Shown: positions 62,005-64,000 of the stretch, one piece after another | How positions within the stretch are numbered: the stretch's first letter is position 1 | Layout of the letters: each line of letters begins with the position of its first letter | DNA from: an uncultured Faecalicatena sp. | GTDB taxonomy: Bacteria; Bacillota; Clostridia; Lachnospirales; Lachnospiraceae | Length of the DNA: 64,000 nucleotides | NCBI GenBank assembly: GCA_902489075.1 | Contig: CABTYO010000003.1 | Coordinates: forward strand, 1 to 64,000 | Direction: 5' to 3' | The notes under the pieces: model-generated | What the model was told of the DNA's origin: nothing | Seen by the model: only the letters and a program-made list of their open reading frames with translations | Databases searched by the model: none | Position numbers and translations under genes: made by a program

Positions 62005-63674
62005 AGTGTTATCAATGCCAAAAAGAGCTGTCACCAAATGATAGATATTGCTCTGGATGCGGAGCAGATCAAAAAATCACGAAGGAATTGATCAGGCAGG
62101 CAAGTGCTGGCAGCCAAGATGCCATTACAGAATTATACAATCGTACATACAATGCAGTATACCACACTGCCCATTCCCTGATAAAAGATGAAGATACGGT
62201 ACTGGATATTGTCCAGGACAGCTATATAAAAGGCTTTCAAAGTCTGGACACACTGGAAAATCCAGAAAATTATCAGGCATGGATGAAGCGTATTGCTATA
62301 AACAAAGCAAAAGACTGGCTAAAAAAGAAAAAACCAGTGTTATTTTCAGAGTTGGAATCAGATGATGATACACAGTCGTTTGATTTTCGCGATGAACGTT
62401 TAGAACATTTGCCAGAGGAAATCATAGACCGACAGGAAACAACGAGATTGATAAACGAAATACTGAATAATCTGTCTGAGGACCAGCGTATGGTAATCGG
62501 TATGTATTATTATGAACAGATGAGCGTCAGGGAAATTGCGCAAATACTTTCTATTTCTGAGAATACGGTCAAATCGCGGCTAAATTATGGGCGGAAGAAA
62601 ATTGAAACACAAGTCAGAGAATTAGAAAAGCGTGGAACAAAGCTTTACAGTCTTACACCTGTTCCATTTCTTTTATTCTTATTTAAGAGTATGGACGTAC
62701 AAGCTGCAGAGATACCGCCAACAAATATTCTGAAAAATATAACAACAGAAATATCCACAGGAACAGCCAGCCAAACCGCTTTTGAAACAGCTAAGACAAT
62801 AGGAAAAGCTTCTGGAAACGCCTTTAGCGGCGTAGCCGGTAAAGGCATTGCTGTTAAAATAATAGCTGGAATCGTGGCAGTTTCTATTGCAGGAGCAGGG
62901 ATCACAGGGGTTGTGATACATAGTAAAAATAAATCCGCAGCATCCCCATCAGAAAAGGTTGAGAGCATAAAGAAAGCAGAAAAAGAAGAAAGGGCAGATA
63001 TACCAGAGAAATCAAAGACCGAAGAAACAAAGGAATCAGCAATAACAGCTCATTTATTCGAGGGCTATTATACCAGTCCAGATACCAGTGTTGCGATTAC
63101 AATCACACCTATCGACGATACTACAGCGAATATTATCATGGATAATATTGCAGTAAATGGGGCGAATGCTTTTAATGCCGAGGGAACAGCAGTTATGACT
63201 GATAATAAGCTTGTTCTTGATTTGCAGACAAGCGAGCAGGATATGGCTTACTTTTCCCTGTCCGATGGTTCACTTAATGTAGAAATATCGGAGCATTATC
63301 AAGCAAAAGCCAACACTTACATAAGCGGTGTTTATTCCATCACACCACAGGAAGAAATGACGCCCGCAGATGGCAATGCTTCGGGGGATGAATTGGACGG
63401 ATTTTTCGGCACTTACAAATCGGAAACAGGGAATGTTGATTTGAAACTCTATATGGAAAACAATGTATTAAAAGCTGATATAGGGGATGATGTGGTAGTT
63501 GGTCACACAACAATAGAATTCATCCGTTGGAGTCTGGAACCTGGCTATTGGCTTATTTGCGATTCTGAAACTGAACACATCACCCTTCAGCTGCAGGCAG
63601 ATGGTTCTCTGGTATGGAATACTTTGGATGATGTTCCTACCTTTGACGGAAGATATATAAGGGGGGATGAATAA
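62001..63674 (+). CDS. Zinc-ribbon/ECF sigma factor/transmembrane fusion protein
   Basis: A 557-residue fusion. Residues 1-22: zinc ribbon (CYQCQK...CSGC, Cys 3, 6, 17, 20). About 30-110: sigma region 2 (AITELYNRTYNAVYHTAHSLIKDEDTVLDIVQDSYIKGFQSL...NYQAWMKRIAINKAKDWLKK). About 150-210: sigma region 4 (LSEDQRMVIGMYYYEQMSVREIAQILSISENTVKSRLNYGRKKI). About 281-308: membrane segment (AVKIIAGIVAVSIAGAGITGVVIH). Then a Lys/Glu/Ser linker and an extracellular beta-rich region (about 345-557) with two similar lines, LFEGYYTSPDTSVAITITPI and FFGTYKSETGNVDLKLYM. So the sigma factor is tethered to the membrane by its own sequence. GAAAGAGAGAAG lies upstream; the start overlaps the 51-residue peptide gene. 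Confidence 0.88.
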   Translation: MKCYQCQKELSPNDRYCSGCGADQKITKELIRQASAGSQDAITELYNRTYNAVYHTAHSLIKDEDTVLDIVQDSYIKGFQSLDTLENPENYQAWMKRIAINKAKDWLKKKKPVLFSELESDDDTQSFDFRDERLEHLPEEIIDRQETTRLINEILNNLSEDQRMVIGMYYYEQMSVREIAQILSISENTVKSRLNYGRKKIETQVRELEKRGTKLYSLTPVPFLLFLFKSMDVQAAEIPPTNILKNITTEISTGTASQTAFETAKTIGKASGNAFSGVAGKGIAVKIIAGIVAVSIAGAGITGVVIHSKNKSAASPSEKVESIKKAEKEERADIPEKSKTEETKESAITAHLFEGYYTSPDTSVAITITPIDDTTANIIMDNIAVNGANAFNAEGTAVMTDNKLVLDLQTSEQDMAYFSLSDGSLNVEISEHYQAKANTYISGVYSITPQEEMTPADGNASGDELDGFFGTYKSETGNVDLKLYMENNVLKADIGDDVVVGHTTIEFIRWSLEPGYWLICDSETEHITLQLQADGSLVWNTLDDVPTFDGRYIRGDE

Positions 63675-63750
63675 ATTTTGATTTTTTTAAAACCAGGATG
63701 ATATCACAATCGTCTAAAGGGTGTAAAACAAAAATGAGGAGGAAAAAAGT

Positions 63751-64000
63751 ATGAACAGTCAGAACACTACAAACACAAATCCTGTAAAAAAAATCAGCAA
63801 ATTCTTAAAACCGTTTTATCTTTTGAAATGGAACACCAAAGCGTTTTTTAAGAATCCCAGAGAATTTATAAAAAATTATATTACTGATTTCAAAACACTG
63901 GATTTAAAAGGCAAAGTAATTAAAATTCTAATGACTGCCGCAGGAACTGCCATCGTTTTATTTTTAATAAGGGAAGCAATTATACTTTTCTTTGCGCTGA
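63751..64000 (+). CDS. Partial membrane protein, start only
   Basis: The frame opens at ATG 63751 with AGGAGG 8 nt upstream and runs off the window after 83 codons. Seen: a polar start (MNSQNTTNTNPVKKI), a Lys/Phe-rich stretch (FLKPFYLLKWNTKAFFKNPREFIKNYI) and a hydrophobic segment (IKILMTAAGTAIVLFLIREAIILFFAL). It probably begins a membrane protein in the same transcription unit as the sigma-factor fusion, 76 nt downstream of it. I do not recognise the family. Confidence 0.6.
   Translation, partial: MNSQNTTNTNPVKKISKFLKPFYLLKWNTKAFFKNPREFIKNYITDFKTLDLKGKVIKILMTAAGTAIVLFLIREAIILFFAL

Overview
The window looks like a chromosome segment of an anaerobic Gram-positive Firmicute, most likely Lachnospiraceae; I cannot name the genus. 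Reasons: strong GGAGG-type ribosome binding sites, consensus sigma-A promoters (several with an extended TGn -10), short intergenic gaps with U-tailed hairpin terminators, meso-diaminopimelate dehydrogenase, PdaA-type deacetylase, CarD-like regulator, AcnX proteins, bacterial microcompartment shell proteins and a giant CnaB-type surface protein. No tRNA, rRNA or transposase gene was found.

Layout. 1-833: the leader-distal end of a type I-C-like CRISPR array, closed by a terminator. 1.1-16.3 kb: a lipoprotein, an AgrC/AgrA-like two-component pair without AgrB/AgrD, and a 3822-residue surface protein built mainly of about 18 SpaA/CnaB-like modules; a pair of AgrA-like direct repeats lies just upstream of its promoter. 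16.4-21.1 kb: an Old-Yellow-Enzyme/enoate-reductase-type flavoenzyme, both subunits of aconitase X and an EamA transporter. 21.2-26.8 kb: GH2 glycosidase, GPH symporter and divergent AraC regulator, then a cysteine-rich small protein. 26.9-29.3 kb: thioredoxin-like lipoprotein, PanE-like reductase, CarD-like regulator. 29.4-34.6 kb: acid-sugar kinase, KdgT-like permease and PdxA2-like dehydrogenase, probably for D-threonate/D-erythronate use, divergent from a PrpR-type regulator whose AAA+ domain is degenerate.

34.7-47.9 kb: MarR-MATE operon with a consensus promoter and operator; an OmpR-type two-component system converging on a MacB-like ABC transporter; meso-DAP dehydrogenase; TetR-nucleoside phosphorylase with operators in its promoter; XdhC-MATE operon; and two microcompartment shell genes with no enzyme partners. 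48.0-61.1 kb is mainly housekeeping: PdaA-like deacetylase, HAD phosphatase, aroF-aroB-aroE (flanked internally by a pair of inverted small palindromic repeats), lrgAB, a CLC channel/antiporter, then the conserved pyrH-frr-uppS-cdsA-dxr-rseP cluster.

61.3-64.0 kb: visibly A/T-richer sequence begins directly after the rseP terminator, where ispG/polC would be expected in many Firmicutes. It holds an XRE regulator with paired operators, a 51-residue acidic peptide gene, a zinc-ribbon/ECF sigma/transmembrane/extracellular fusion protein and the start of a membrane protein. This, the AcnX locus, the orphan shell-protein pair and the Agr-like control of the giant adhesin are the most interesting parts.
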